A DNA stretch of 64,000 nucleotides from Acidobacteriota bacterium (GTDB lineage: Bacteria > Acidobacteriota > Vicinamibacteria > Vicinamibacterales > CAVVIG01): NCBI GenBank assembly GCA_003222395.1, contig QHWB01000062.1, forward strand, positions 1 through 64,000, read 5' to 3'. The notes under the pieces are model-generated. The model did not search any database. It was not told where the DNA came from and saw only the letters and a list, made by a program, of their open reading frames with translations. Position 1 is the stretch's first letter. Each line of letters begins with the position of its first letter. Shown here in pieces: positions 51,784 to 60,529 of this stretch. Made by a program: the position numbers and the translations under genes.

Positions 51784-54521
51784 CCGACGATTCGCACGAC
51801 GTGCGTGCCGATCGTGCCGTCCGCGTTCACACCGCGCGGGCCGTAGCCCCATTCGGCGGCGAGCAGCCAGCCGAACGGCGCCGGCGCTTCGACGGCGGCG
51901 CCAAGTCCCGGATAAGAGCGGCTCCGGCGGTCGTCGGGCCCGCGGACGACTCCGAGATCGCCGAATCCATCGAGTCGCACGCGGGCCGTCGGGGTCCATG
52001 TCGCCACGCTGCGAACGACGGCGCCCGTATCGTATCGGATGCTCACGCTTGGATAACCGCGCAGCGGATTGTCGAAGCTGCCGAGAGCGAACTCGCTGAA
52101 TCGATCGAGCCGTCTGCCGGTCATCCATGCCATCTCCACGTGTGCGACCGCTCGCGGCGACCAGACGATCGATCGCGCGAACGTTGCGCCGTACCGTTCG
52201 AACGTCCGCGCCTCGAGTTGAGTGGTCGAGGGTGCCAACCCCCATCGTCTCCATTCCTTGCGGCGCGCCGCGCTGAACCACGCGATCGCGTTCCACGGAC
52301 CGTGCTCCGCCTCCAGCGCGAAGCGGGCGCCGTGCTCGGGTGTGCTCGCGGGCACGAGAAAATCCACGGCCGTGGTCTCGGCGCGTGCGTATCGCGTGTA
52401 TCCCAGTTCGTAGGCCGCGCGCAGGCGCACGGCCGGCGCGATCGTTCCCACCATCGCGAGCGACAACTGCGTCGGCCGCTGGCGAATGTTCTCGTCGTAA
52501 TGCTCGACACCCGTGCGAAAGGCACGGTCGTTGTAGAACACCGCCACGCCGGATGCGTCGCCTGCCAGGCGCCATCGGTTCCGGACGAACGGCCGCGTCG
52601 CCCAGGAAAGGCGCCCGTACGTGCCGCCGAAGAACGCGTTCAACTGCGTGCCTGTCCTGAACAGGTTGAAGTCAACGTAACTGACGCCCGCGAAGACGAG
52701 CGGTACCGAGATATTCGGATCGAAAAGGCTTCCAACGACCGCTGTTGCCACATGATCGCGGCTCGACGAGGCCAGTCGCCGCGGCTCTCCACTCGCAGCA
52801 TCGGGTTGCCGCGCGAGGAACCGGTAGCCTTGCAGGGTGTCGCGGAGCATCACGGCGTCCGACCGATGTGCTTCGTCCAGACGCGACGCGTAATCGGCCG
52901 CATCGACCTCGCATTCGTCGAACGTGACGATGCGGTGAATCGGTGTCGATGCGGTAGGACCGACATATGCCTGGAAGGTCTCCGCGCGCTGCACGAACGA
53001 CATCGCGACTCCGGCCCGCACAGTCGCTCGGTATTCATCGACCTCGCGAGACGAGGCGATGGGCCCTCGCAGTCGCGTCTGCGTGGCGTCGGTTCTGAGC
53101 AGCACGAATGAACGCGCGTCGATCCATGCGCGGCCGTCGAACAACGTCTGCTGCGATGCGCGCGGTGTAAACGAGACGAGATAGGCATCGCGGCCGTTGA
53201 CGCGCTCCCGCCCGCGCAGCGCGTACGCATAGGCTTCCGTCAACATGATCGTCAGCGGCGGCGCGCTGACGCGCTCAGGCTCGATGAGCGGAAGTTTCGG
53301 CACCGCACCGGCCGCACGCGGCAGGTCGAGGCCATCGACTCGGATCTGGTCCTCCTCGATCTCCGTCTGACCGAACCCGGCGAAGACGGTCGTACGCGCC
53401 GTCACCGTCAACGGCCCGGGAAAGCCGGGCACTTGAAATGTCAGGACCGTCGACCCGGTCGAGATAAGCGTCCGCACGGCGCGTTCTTGACGCGCGCGCG
53501 CGATCTGGTGCCGTGCGACGATCTCGTCGACGGTCAACTCTCGCGCGCCCGTCACCTCCATTCCGGTGGCGAACGCTTCGTTCGTCGTGCCGCGCCAGCC
53601 GCGGATCTGCAGGACGAACGGCGCGACCGTGGCCGGCAGATCGAGCCGCGCGCCGATGGCCCGTACCTGCACGTCGCCGAAGGTCGCCAGTGCAGTGGCC
53701 CTCGGCGCAACGGTGACGCGCGTAATCGCTGCGTGCGGTCGCACGATGGCCACGGCGTCGAGTGTCTGTGGATTCAGGAACACCGTTCGGTCACATGCGG
53801 CGTCGCACATCACGCGGACGTCCGCCAACGGCGTCAGTCCGGTTGGCAACACGTCGCGCATGGCGCCGATCGCGGACACGAGATCGCGACGACCCGCAGG
53901 CACGTGCACGAGGAGATGCTCAGAATGGGGAATCCTCGCGCGTGTCACGACGTCGAGCGCCGACGGCGGCTCAGGGAAAACCGCATCGGTCCAGAGGGAC
54001 ATTCCGGGCAGCCGAGTCGAGACGGCTGCGGAGTCGGCATCGGCCGGCAACACGAGGAAGTCGATGTAGCCCGCGAGCGCGTCAATTGATGCTTCGCGTA
54101 TTTGGGAAGAGAGAAGCTCGACGCCGACCAACGTGTCGCGCGCAGCCCGAACTGCTGTTGCTAATGTGCGGAGCCGGTACCGCGACTCATCGGCCAGCGG
54201 GCCGACGGTGCGCGCGTCGAGGACGACCGCGACTGCGCGACCTTGCGGAACCGTGGACAGCAACGCGGCAACGTCGTCAGTGGCCTCTGCGGGGACGACC
54301 AGCGCGACGGGCACGTCGCCTGTGCCGGCCATCTGGAATTCCGGTGGCGCGATGGCGAAAACGACGCACGCCGCGCATGGCGGTGCCGCTTCCTGAGCAG
54401 CCGCGGCGACGGGAATCGTTATGGCGATGACGAATGCGCGAAGAGATCGCCCGTGGTACGAGGCGATCGGCTGCAGGCGCTGCCAGTCGCGCATCAGAAT
54501 ATTGTACGGGCTGAAGCTCAT
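51768..54521 (-). CDS. large secreted protein with putative C-terminal outer-membrane barrel
   Basis: 917 residues. A hydrophobic signal (LRAFVIAITIPVAAAAQ) starts near 28. The N-terminal ~550 residues are mixed periplasmic domains, including one with CAACVVFAIAPPEF. The C-terminal ~350 residues are rich in amphipathic aromatic strands (YVDFNLFRTGTQLNAFFGGT, YGRLSWATRPFVRNRWRLAG, WNAIAWFSAARRKEWRRWGL) and end in KMF, a terminal Phe as in Omp85/porin barrels. No named family. Its start overlaps a preceding TonB-receptor-like frame by four bases. Confidence 0.75.
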   Translation of the reverse strand: MSFSPYNILMRDWQRLQPIASYHGRSLRAFVIAITIPVAAAAQEAAPPCAACVVFAIAPPEFQMAGTGDVPVALVVPAEATDDVAALLSTVPQGRAVAVVLDARTVGPLADESRYRLRTLATAVRAARDTLVGVELLSSQIREASIDALAGYIDFLVLPADADSAAVSTRLPGMSLWTDAVFPEPPSALDVVTRARIPHSEHLLVHVPAGRRDLVSAIGAMRDVLPTGLTPLADVRVMCDAACDRTVFLNPQTLDAVAIVRPHAAITRVTVAPRATALATFGDVQVRAIGARLDLPATVAPFVLQIRGWRGTTNEAFATGMEVTGARELTVDEIVARHQIARARQERAVRTLISTGSTVLTFQVPGFPGPLTVTARTTVFAGFGQTEIEEDQIRVDGLDLPRAAGAVPKLPLIEPERVSAPPLTIMLTEAYAYALRGRERVNGRDAYLVSFTPRASQQTLFDGRAWIDARSFVLLRTDATQTRLRGPIASSREVDEYRATVRAGVAMSFVQRAETFQAYVGPTASTPIHRIVTFDECEVDAADYASRLDEAHRSDAVMLRDTLQGYRFLARQPDAASGEPRRLASSSRDHVATAVVGSLFDPNISVPLVFAGVSYVDFNLFRTGTQLNAFFGGTYGRLSWATRPFVRNRWRLAGDASGVAVFYNDRAFRTGVEHYDENIRQRPTQLSLAMVGTIAPAVRLRAAYELGYTRYARAETTAVDFLVPASTPEHGARFALEAEHGPWNAIAWFSAARRKEWRRWGLAPSTTQLEARTFERYGATFARSIVWSPRAVAHVEMAWMTGRRLDRFSEFALGSFDNPLRGYPSVSIRYDTGAVVRSVATWTPTARVRLDGFGDLGVVRGPDDRRSRSYPGLGAAVEAPAPFGWLLAAEWGYGPRGVNADGTIGTHVVRIVGYKMF

Positions 54522-54610
54522 CGACCTTCGTCCGGCTGCGTGGTGTTGAAGTGCAGCGCGGCGTCTCGTCCGCTGGAGATCGTGAACGGTGTTCCGCTGG
54601 AGAGCGTCAA
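54518..54610 (-). pseudogene. possible TonB-dependent receptor fragment
   Basis: The last ~30 codons before a stop read ILTLSSGTPFTISSGRDAAL, resembling the SGTPFTxTSG strand of TonB-dependent receptors; upstream the frame is not receptor-like. The stop and the next ATG overlap as ATGA. Short, so the assignment is tentative. Confidence 0.35.
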
Positions 54611-54683
54611 GATCCCATTGGGTTCATGAACGGAGAACCGAGGTACCTGGTACGCGGCGTTGTGCGCGTATCGGATACCCCCT

Positions 54684-55712
54684 TTACCGGTTAAGTACAG
54701 GACAGATCGTGATGATGACCTTCCCTTGGATGTCATCCTCAATCATGTGACGGAAAGCCTCGCGCGCCTCACTCAGACGGTAGATGCTGTCGATGACCGG
54801 TGTGATCTTGCCCGCTTCGAGGAGTTCCCTCAGGACGGCCATCGCCTCCTTCTTGGTGGGCATCGGAATGCAGGGACCTCGGAGTTGCTTCACGAAGCGT
54901 GAGAGGAAAATCAACATGAGGAAGTACGGGATGCCGCCGAACACACGCTTGCCGGACGCTCCGAAACGCTCATGCCCGATCAGTACGTATCGGCCGTCAG
55001 ACTTGAGCGCGCGCCTGCAAGCGGAGAATGGGCGATTCCCCGGAACGTCGAAGATGAGATCGTAGCGAACCCCTCGTCGAGTGAAATCCACCTGCGTGAA
55101 ATCAATGAGCTCATCTGCCCCCAGCGATCGCAGCATGGCGAGCTTACCCGCACTGTCCACGGCAGTCACGTGCGCGCCGCAGGCCTTTGCGATCTGTAAA
55201 GTGAGGGTCCCCACACCGCCTCCGGCGCCATTGATCAACACGGTCCGTCCCGGCCGTAGCCGTCTCCAGTCGCGCAGGTTCTGAAGGGCGATGTAACCGG
55301 AGGTAGGAACAGAGGCGGCCTGTTCGAACGTGATGTTGTCAGGCTTCGGCGCCAGCAGGTCTTGTCGGACAGACACATATTCGGCGAAGGCGCCGCCGTT
55401 GATCCATTGGTGGGCGGCGATGGTCTCGCCGAATACCGGGTCACCCGCCCGGAACCGGGTCACGCCTTTGCCAACGCACTCGACGATCCCGGCCATGTCC
55501 GTGCCAGGGATTGGGTTCTTAGGTCTGAAAAATCCAGCTCCCATCAGGCGTAGGACGTAGGGCTGCCCATTCACGACGTGCCAGACATCCGGATGGATCG
55601 AGGCCGCGCGCACGCGAACCAGGACGTCGTCATCGCCGACCACCGGCTTCTCGACTTCCCGGAGCTCCAGATCATCAGGAGAGCCGTACCGCTCTTGGAC
55701 GATCGCCTTCAT
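54684..55712 (-). CDS. zinc-independent MDR alcohol dehydrogenase / quinone oxidoreductase
   Basis: A 342-residue medium-chain dehydrogenase from the Met before KAIVQERYGSPDDL. An N-terminal GroES-like domain (VLVRVRAASIHPDVWHVVNG, PGTDMAGIVECVGKGVTRF) leads to a Rossmann dinucleotide site (VLINGAGGGVGTLTLQIAKA) and a C-terminal substrate region. The catalytic zinc Cys/His and structural Cys cluster are absent, so it is a zeta-crystallin-type NAD(P)H oxidoreductase. An upstream start would add 16 residues without homology. Substrate unknown, likely a quinone or enone. Confidence 0.88.
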   Translation of the reverse strand: MKAIVQERYGSPDDLELREVEKPVVGDDDVLVRVRAASIHPDVWHVVNGQPYVLRLMGAGFFRPKNPIPGTDMAGIVECVGKGVTRFRAGDPVFGETIAAHQWINGGAFAEYVSVRQDLLAPKPDNITFEQAASVPTSGYIALQNLRDWRRLRPGRTVLINGAGGGVGTLTLQIAKACGAHVTAVDSAGKLAMLRSLGADELIDFTQVDFTRRGVRYDLIFDVPGNRPFSACRRALKSDGRYVLIGHERFGASGKRVFGGIPYFLMLIFLSRFVKQLRGPCIPMPTKKEAMAVLRELLEAGKITPVIDSIYRLSEAREAFRHMIEDDIQGKVIITICPVLNR

Positions 55713-55814
55713 CGCGTCTTCAAGTCCCCGATTCCGGTTGTCAGGTGTTCCGAACTTCACTCGCGATTATCTGCAATCGTTCAGGTCATCGGTCGGGATA
55801 GTTTGGGAAGGTCG

Positions 55815-56630
55815 TTACCTTCCGATCAGGTGCGCCCGGTCCTTTTCGTTATCGTTGCAGTGATATTCCAGCAGATCCGTGTCCAGCAGAATCTTCTGGT
55901 TCAGCGTGACGGTAAACGGTTTCGTGTAGGCCTTTTGATCGTCGACCGTGACTTCAACCTCGAGGCGACCATAGTTCACGCGACGGAACCTCTCCGTGAT
56001 TCTGGCCTCGTCGGTCATCGGGCTGCCCCGGCGATCGAGCCATCCATCTCGCAAACCGTTCGTCTCGACCACCAGCGTGTCCTTCACCCATCGGCCGGTC
56101 GAGTAGCCGTTGAACGACGGTTCCGGATCCTTCGGCAGCGGACGTCCATCCGTGAAGATTTGGCGGTACGTGACATCGCGCTCCGAGAGAATGACGACGA
56201 GCCCGGCGAGCTGGAGCACTTTCCTGGGCGGCGGGAATGTGAGAAGGCGCAGCGCGCCAGCCGGCTTACACAAGGTCACCGGATCATCTTTTCCATTCTG
56301 CTCCGATCGTTGCTTGACGAGAGCAGCGGCCCAGGGTTGATAAGGGAGCCCGTTCGGAAGCCGGGCGCCAAGATTTCTGAACTCCGGCGCGACCGGATAG
56401 TCGCCAACCTGATTCACGCCTTCGCACCCTTGTGGAGGGCAGGACGTGTCGAGCTGCCAGAGACCCGACAGATCCGGCTTCCCATCGGAAGTTCGCGGCG
56501 CCGGCGCAGCGAGATTGGCTTTGCCGTGCGAATCACGCGGAACTCCGGGCGTCGGGTACTGCAGCCATTGGGCGGCGGCAGGCGTCGTTGTAAGAACTGC
56601 CACGACAAGCGTCAACGGCCAACGCGTCAT
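55815..56630 (-). CDS. secreted protein of the GRW...DTLVVET family
   Basis: 271 residues with a signal peptide ending AAA-Q. Key blocks: KPDLSGLWQLDTSC near the N-terminus, LPYQPWAAALVKQR, DPVTLCKPAG, and the signature YSTGRWVKDTLVVETNGLRD then SPMTDEARITERFRRVNYGR, ending LLEYHCNDNEKDRAH. The same block order occurs in two plus-strand genes about 2-4 kb away. The family is common in Acidobacteria but has no assigned function. Start: ATG behind AGAGGTGG. Confidence 0.8.
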   Translation of the reverse strand: MTRWPLTLVVAVLTTTPAAAQWLQYPTPGVPRDSHGKANLAAPAPRTSDGKPDLSGLWQLDTSCPPQGCEGVNQVGDYPVAPEFRNLGARLPNGLPYQPWAAALVKQRSEQNGKDDPVTLCKPAGALRLLTFPPPRKVLQLAGLVVILSERDVTYRQIFTDGRPLPKDPEPSFNGYSTGRWVKDTLVVETNGLRDGWLDRRGSPMTDEARITERFRRVNYGRLEVEVTVDDQKAYTKPFTVTLNQKILLDTDLLEYHCNDNEKDRAHLIGR

Positions 56631-56782
56631 AATCCACCTCTCATGGTTTACTTCTTCGCCACTCCGGCAATGACGATGCCGATCGCGACATAATCTGCCG
56701 GAGGTCGTGTGAAACCGGGCATCATCGCCTCACGGATGTAGTGAATCGATCTGCCGGGCTCGTGGTCGCGAAGAGAGCTTCA

Positions 56783-57898
56783 TCAACTCGACGACGATGG
56801 GATTCGAAGGAGTTTGATCAGATTTCCTCCGAGAATCGCTTCCTTTTCGGCGTTAGCCAGGAATGGCGCGTTGAGGACGAAATCGATGCCAACGGGCCAG
56901 TCAAACGGATAATCGGTTCCGTAAAAGATGTGATCGACGCCGACCTCGGCCACGATGTGACGCAACCCCTCCTCGTGAAAGATCATCGTGTCGATGTAGA
57001 GCTGGCTGCTGAAATAGTCGCTCGGCTTTCTCTTGAGCGCCTTGCAGTCGGCCCCCCCACCGCGTCCGCACAACGCGTCCGACCGACCACTGTATGACGG
57101 GAGGTAACCGCCGGCGTGAGCGGCGCAGATCTTGAGTCCCGGGAAGCGATCCAGCGTTCCCTCGAAAATCAGGTGTGAAAGGAACACCGTCGTCTCCAAC
57201 GGGTTCCCGATCGTGTTACCCAGACCGCCCTTCCCCTGGAGGCGCGGGTTCTGCGTGGTCCCTTGTGCCGGCTGCGGATGCATGAACAGCATCACACCGA
57301 GTTCCTCGGCCTTGGCCCAGAACGGATCGAACTTTCGATCGGAAAGCTCTTGCCCTTCGACGCTGCCCCCAATCGCGGCGCCTCGCATGCCGAGCTTCTT
57401 GACCGCGTCATCGAGCTGATCGGCCGCCAGATCAGGGTGCTGCAAGGCGACCGTCGCCATTCCGACAAAGCGGTCCCGATGCGCCGCACAGTACTGCGAG
57501 ATTTTCTCATTCTGGAGCGCGATCAAGTCGCGAGCCAGCGCACGGTCTGCTGAGTACCCCCAGGCGTTGACATTGATGGCTTGGACGTCGATGCCCTGGG
57601 CGTCCATGTCGATCAGACGCTGCGGGTTGCCGAGCGCAATGTTGCCCGTCAGGTTCCCTTTGGCCGCTGCCGCGAGCGGCGTAGCCTTCACCAGGTCCCA
57701 GACCTCCGGCACGAACGTATGCGCGTGAATGTCCACGGTCTTGACGCGACGACCGCCGATGACGACCTCACGCCGTTTGCCTGGCGCGGCACCAATCTGC
57801 GCGGCTGTGAAGCCGGCATCGGCAAAGCCAGTCCTCGTGACGAACATTCCGGCCGTGGCGCCCGCGAATTGTTTCAGAAAGGCTCTGCGATTGCGCAT
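56783..57898 (-). CDS. Tat-exported amidohydrolase (ACMSD-like, Amidohydro_2)
   Basis: 371 residues. A twin-arginine signal (NRRAFLKQFAGATAGMFVTR) is followed by a TIM-barrel amidohydrolase: metal His pair in KTVDIHAHTFVPEVW, EKISQYCAAHRDRFVGMATV, GAAIGGSVEGQELSD, FMHPQPAQG with metal His, FPGLKICAAHAGG, and the metal Asp in IFYGTDYPFDWPVG. This is the fold of aminocarboxymuconate-semialdehyde decarboxylase and related enzymes on ring-cleavage acids. Unusually for the family it is exported. Start behind AAGGAGAAGACC. Confidence 0.88.
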   Translation of the reverse strand: MRNRRAFLKQFAGATAGMFVTRTGFADAGFTAAQIGAAPGKRREVVIGGRRVKTVDIHAHTFVPEVWDLVKATPLAAAAKGNLTGNIALGNPQRLIDMDAQGIDVQAINVNAWGYSADRALARDLIALQNEKISQYCAAHRDRFVGMATVALQHPDLAADQLDDAVKKLGMRGAAIGGSVEGQELSDRKFDPFWAKAEELGVMLFMHPQPAQGTTQNPRLQGKGGLGNTIGNPLETTVFLSHLIFEGTLDRFPGLKICAAHAGGYLPSYSGRSDALCGRGGGADCKALKRKPSDYFSSQLYIDTMIFHEEGLRHIVAEVGVDHIFYGTDYPFDWPVGIDFVLNAPFLANAEKEAILGGNLIKLLRIPSSSS

Positions 57899-58055
57899 GG
57901 TCTTCTCCTTGCTCCCTCGCGGCTGCGATCGGCGTTCCAAGCAGATCCAAGGGTGACGTGGACGCTGAATATAGCTAGACGTCTCGTGACCCGCAAGAAC
58001 CGCGTTGGTGGTATAAGAGTGCGGCGCGCTTCAGATGTTCGCCGGGAGGCATCAA

Positions 58056-58946
58056 ATGCGGAGCCGGATTCGAAGCGTGTTGATTCCCGTTGGATCGGCC
58101 GCCGCCGTCGCGCTCCTGTGGCTGGTCGTGACGGCTACAGCGGGTCAGGCGCCGACCGCTGGGCGCTTTCCCTCCTACCGGGCGCCTCGTCTGGCCGGCC
58201 ACTCGGACTTGAACGGCGTGTGGCAGGCATTGGTCACCGCCAATTGGAACATTCAGGATCATGACGCGCAGCCGGGAGTTCATCCTGAGCTCATGGGCGC
58301 GTACGGCGCAGGCCCCGCCGGGCAGAGTGTGGTGGAGGGCGGCGAGATTCCCTACCAACCGTGGGCGCTCGCCAAGAAGAAGGAGAACTTCGAGAAGCGG
58401 ATGATGGTGGACGTGACCGACGACAAGAAATGGCACGACCTCGGCGACCCTGAGCTGAAATGCTATATGCCTGGCGTGCCGCGCGCGACCTACATGCCGT
58501 TTCCATTTCAAATCGTGCAAGGGTCGGGCGACTACATTCTGATCGCCTACGAGTTCACCACCACGACTCGCATCATCCGCATGAATTGGAAAGGGGAGGC
58601 GCCAGCCGACTCGTGGATGGGATGGTCGCGCGGCCGCTGGGACGGCGACACGCTGGTCGTCGACGTGACGGACCTGCGCGAGCAGACCTGGTTCGATCGG
58701 GCCGGCGATTTTCACAGCGACGCGCTCCACGTCGTTGAGCGCTACACGCCCATCAGTCCGTACCACCTCATGTACGAAGCCACGATCGAGGATCCGAAAG
58801 TGTTCACGCGGCCGTGGAAGATCAGCTTTCCTCTCTATCGTCGAATGGAAGATCACATTCAGCTCCTCGAATTCAAGTGCGTCCCGTTCACCGAGGAGCT
58901 GTTGTACGGAAGGCTTCGCAGGCAGCCGGGGCAGGCGAGCCAGTAA
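58056..58946 (+). CDS. secreted protein of the GRW...DTLVVET family (paralogue 2)
   Basis: 296 residues from the ATG behind GGGAGGCATC. Signal peptide about 30 residues (LIPVGSAAAVALLWLVVTAT). Shared blocks: HSDLNGVWQALVTANWNIQD, EIPYQPWALAKKKENFEKRM, DPELKCYMPGVPRATYMPFP, and SRGRWDGDTLVVDVTDLREQ then YTPISPYHLMYEATIEDPKV. It lies 13 bp before the next paralogue, so they form an operon. Function unknown; probably a periplasmic or extracellular enzyme or binding protein. Confidence 0.82.
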   Translation: MRSRIRSVLIPVGSAAAVALLWLVVTATAGQAPTAGRFPSYRAPRLAGHSDLNGVWQALVTANWNIQDHDAQPGVHPELMGAYGAGPAGQSVVEGGEIPYQPWALAKKKENFEKRMMVDVTDDKKWHDLGDPELKCYMPGVPRATYMPFPFQIVQGSGDYILIAYEFTTTTRIIRMNWKGEAPADSWMGWSRGRWDGDTLVVDVTDLREQTWFDRAGDFHSDALHVVERYTPISPYHLMYEATIEDPKVFTRPWKISFPLYRRMEDHIQLLEFKCVPFTEELLYGRLRRQPGQASQ

Positions 58947-58959
58947 GCGGAGGCGCCCT

Positions 58960-60006
58960 ATGAGTCGACGATTCGTGTCGTCAGTCGGTACGGCGCTCGT
59001 CGCGGCCGTCGTGTCGTTTCCGGCGCTGGCGGGTCAGGCGCGGAAGGCGCCGGCGAAGACGGCGACGTGGACCGTGCCTCACACCCCGTGGGGCGACCCC
59101 GATCTGCAGGGTGTTTGGAACGACGCCACCAGCACGCCGCTCTCGCGGCCAGGCGGCCTTTCAGACAAACAGGTGCTCACCGACGAGGAAGCCGCTGAAT
59201 TCCAGCGGGAGCTCGCGTACAACCTGACGCGCGATCGCCGCGACGGCGGTGCGCAGGCCGATGTCAATCGCGCGTACAACGAGCACTGGATGGACGCTCG
59301 GCGGCTGACGATCACCAAGGACCACCGCACGTCGCTCATCGTCGACCCGCCGGATGGAAGAATTCCTCCGCTCGTGCCGTTGTCGCCGGAGCGCCAGCAG
59401 GCGCGGGCCGCGCGGGCCGACGCCGCAGCCCGCTTCGCCGCAGGCCTGCCCGACAACCACGAGGATTTGTCATTGCCGGTACGGTGCATCATCCGGACCG
59501 ACTCGCCGCCGTATCTCCCCACGATCTACAACAACGATTTCCAGATCTTCCAGAGCCCTGGGTACGTCGCGATCGCCCCTGAAATGATCCACAGCGCGCG
59601 GATCATTCCGGTGGACGGTCGTCCGCACATCGGCAGCACGCTGCGTCAGTGGCTCGGCGACTCGCGCGGCCGCTGGGATGGCAACACGCTGGTCGTCGAG
59701 ACGTCCAATTTCCGAACCGATCAGGGAGTGATCTTCCAGGACGCGGATCCCGCGACCTTTCGCATCACCGAACGGTTCACGCGCGTCGACGCGCAGACGA
59801 TCCACTACGAGTTCACGGTCGAGGATCCGCACACCTGGACCAGGCCCTGGACCGCGATGATTCCGTGGACCCGAATCGATCCTGCCGAACAGATGTACGA
59901 GTACGCGTGTCACGAAGACAACTACGACATCGTGCATCTGCTGCACGGCGCGCGCATCCGGGAGAAGAACGGCGAGACGGTGCCGAAACGGATTCCTGAG
60001 AGGTGA
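58960..60006 (+). CDS. secreted protein of the GRW...DTLVVET family (paralogue 3)
   Basis: 348 residues; signal peptide (VSSVGTALVAAVVSFPALAG). Blocks: HTPWGDPDLQGVWNDATSTP, a helical insert around residues 70-130, VRCIIRTDSPPYLPTIYNND, SPGYVAIAPEMIHSARIIPV, SRGRWDGNTLVVETSNFRTD and MYEYACHEDNYDIVHLLHGA. The end overlaps a GTG that could start the next gene. It is the longest of the three paralogues; they probably share one biochemical role. Confidence 0.82.
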   Translation: MSRRFVSSVGTALVAAVVSFPALAGQARKAPAKTATWTVPHTPWGDPDLQGVWNDATSTPLSRPGGLSDKQVLTDEEAAEFQRELAYNLTRDRRDGGAQADVNRAYNEHWMDARRLTITKDHRTSLIVDPPDGRIPPLVPLSPERQQARAARADAAARFAAGLPDNHEDLSLPVRCIIRTDSPPYLPTIYNNDFQIFQSPGYVAIAPEMIHSARIIPVDGRPHIGSTLRQWLGDSRGRWDGNTLVVETSNFRTDQGVIFQDADPATFRITERFTRVDAQTIHYEFTVEDPHTWTRPWTAMIPWTRIDPAEQMYEYACHEDNYDIVHLLHGARIREKNGETVPKRIPER

Positions 60007-60011
60007 CTCCG

Positions 60012-60443
60012 ATGCGAACACGGCTGTCCTTCGTCGCCGGTGGAATTGGTGCGCTGCTGGCGCTGGCTGCGACGCCGGTCGTGGCCCATCACGCATTCAA
60101 CGCGGAGTTCGACGCGAACAGGCCCGTCAAGTTCCGGGGAACAGTCACGAAGATGGAATGGGTCAACCCTCATGCGTGGATCCACATCGCCGTGAAAAAG
60201 CCGGACGGCACGATGGAAGACTGGATGATCGAGGCCGGCACGCCGAACACGCTGTTCAGGCGAGGCTTGACCAAACAGTCGCTGCAGCCGGGCATGGAGG
60301 TCATCGTCGACGGGTACCAATCCAAGGACGGCGCGCTGCGCGCAAATGGCCGCGATCTCACGCTGCCCAATGGCCAGACGCTGTTTCTCGGCTCGTCCGG
60401 AACCGGCGCGCCGTACGACACCCCACCAAAAAAAAAGGGTTGA
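60012..60443 (+). CDS. secreted DUF6152 protein
   Basis: 143 residues from the ATG behind GAGAGGTGA (an in-frame GTG nine bases earlier is possible). Signal peptide, then HHAFNAEFDANRPVKFRGTV, TKMEWVNPHAWIHIAVKKPD and WMIEAGTPNTLFRRGLTKQS, typical of DUF6152, a small OB-fold-like exported protein of unknown function. The Lys-rich end (TPPKKKG) is notable. It is coupled to the paralogues upstream and followed by a TonB-dependent receptor. Confidence 0.85.
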   Translation: MRTRLSFVAGGIGALLALAATPVVAHHAFNAEFDANRPVKFRGTVTKMEWVNPHAWIHIAVKKPDGTMEDWMIEAGTPNTLFRRGLTKQSLQPGMEVIVDGYQSKDGALRANGRDLTLPNGQTLFLGSSGTGAPYDTPPKKKG

Positions 60444-60529
60444 TGACACCGTACAAGGAGGCACAACTTACACAGGATACCCACCGCGTCTGACCTGCGG
60501 CGCTGCCAAGCCTTGAATGGAGGAACGCG

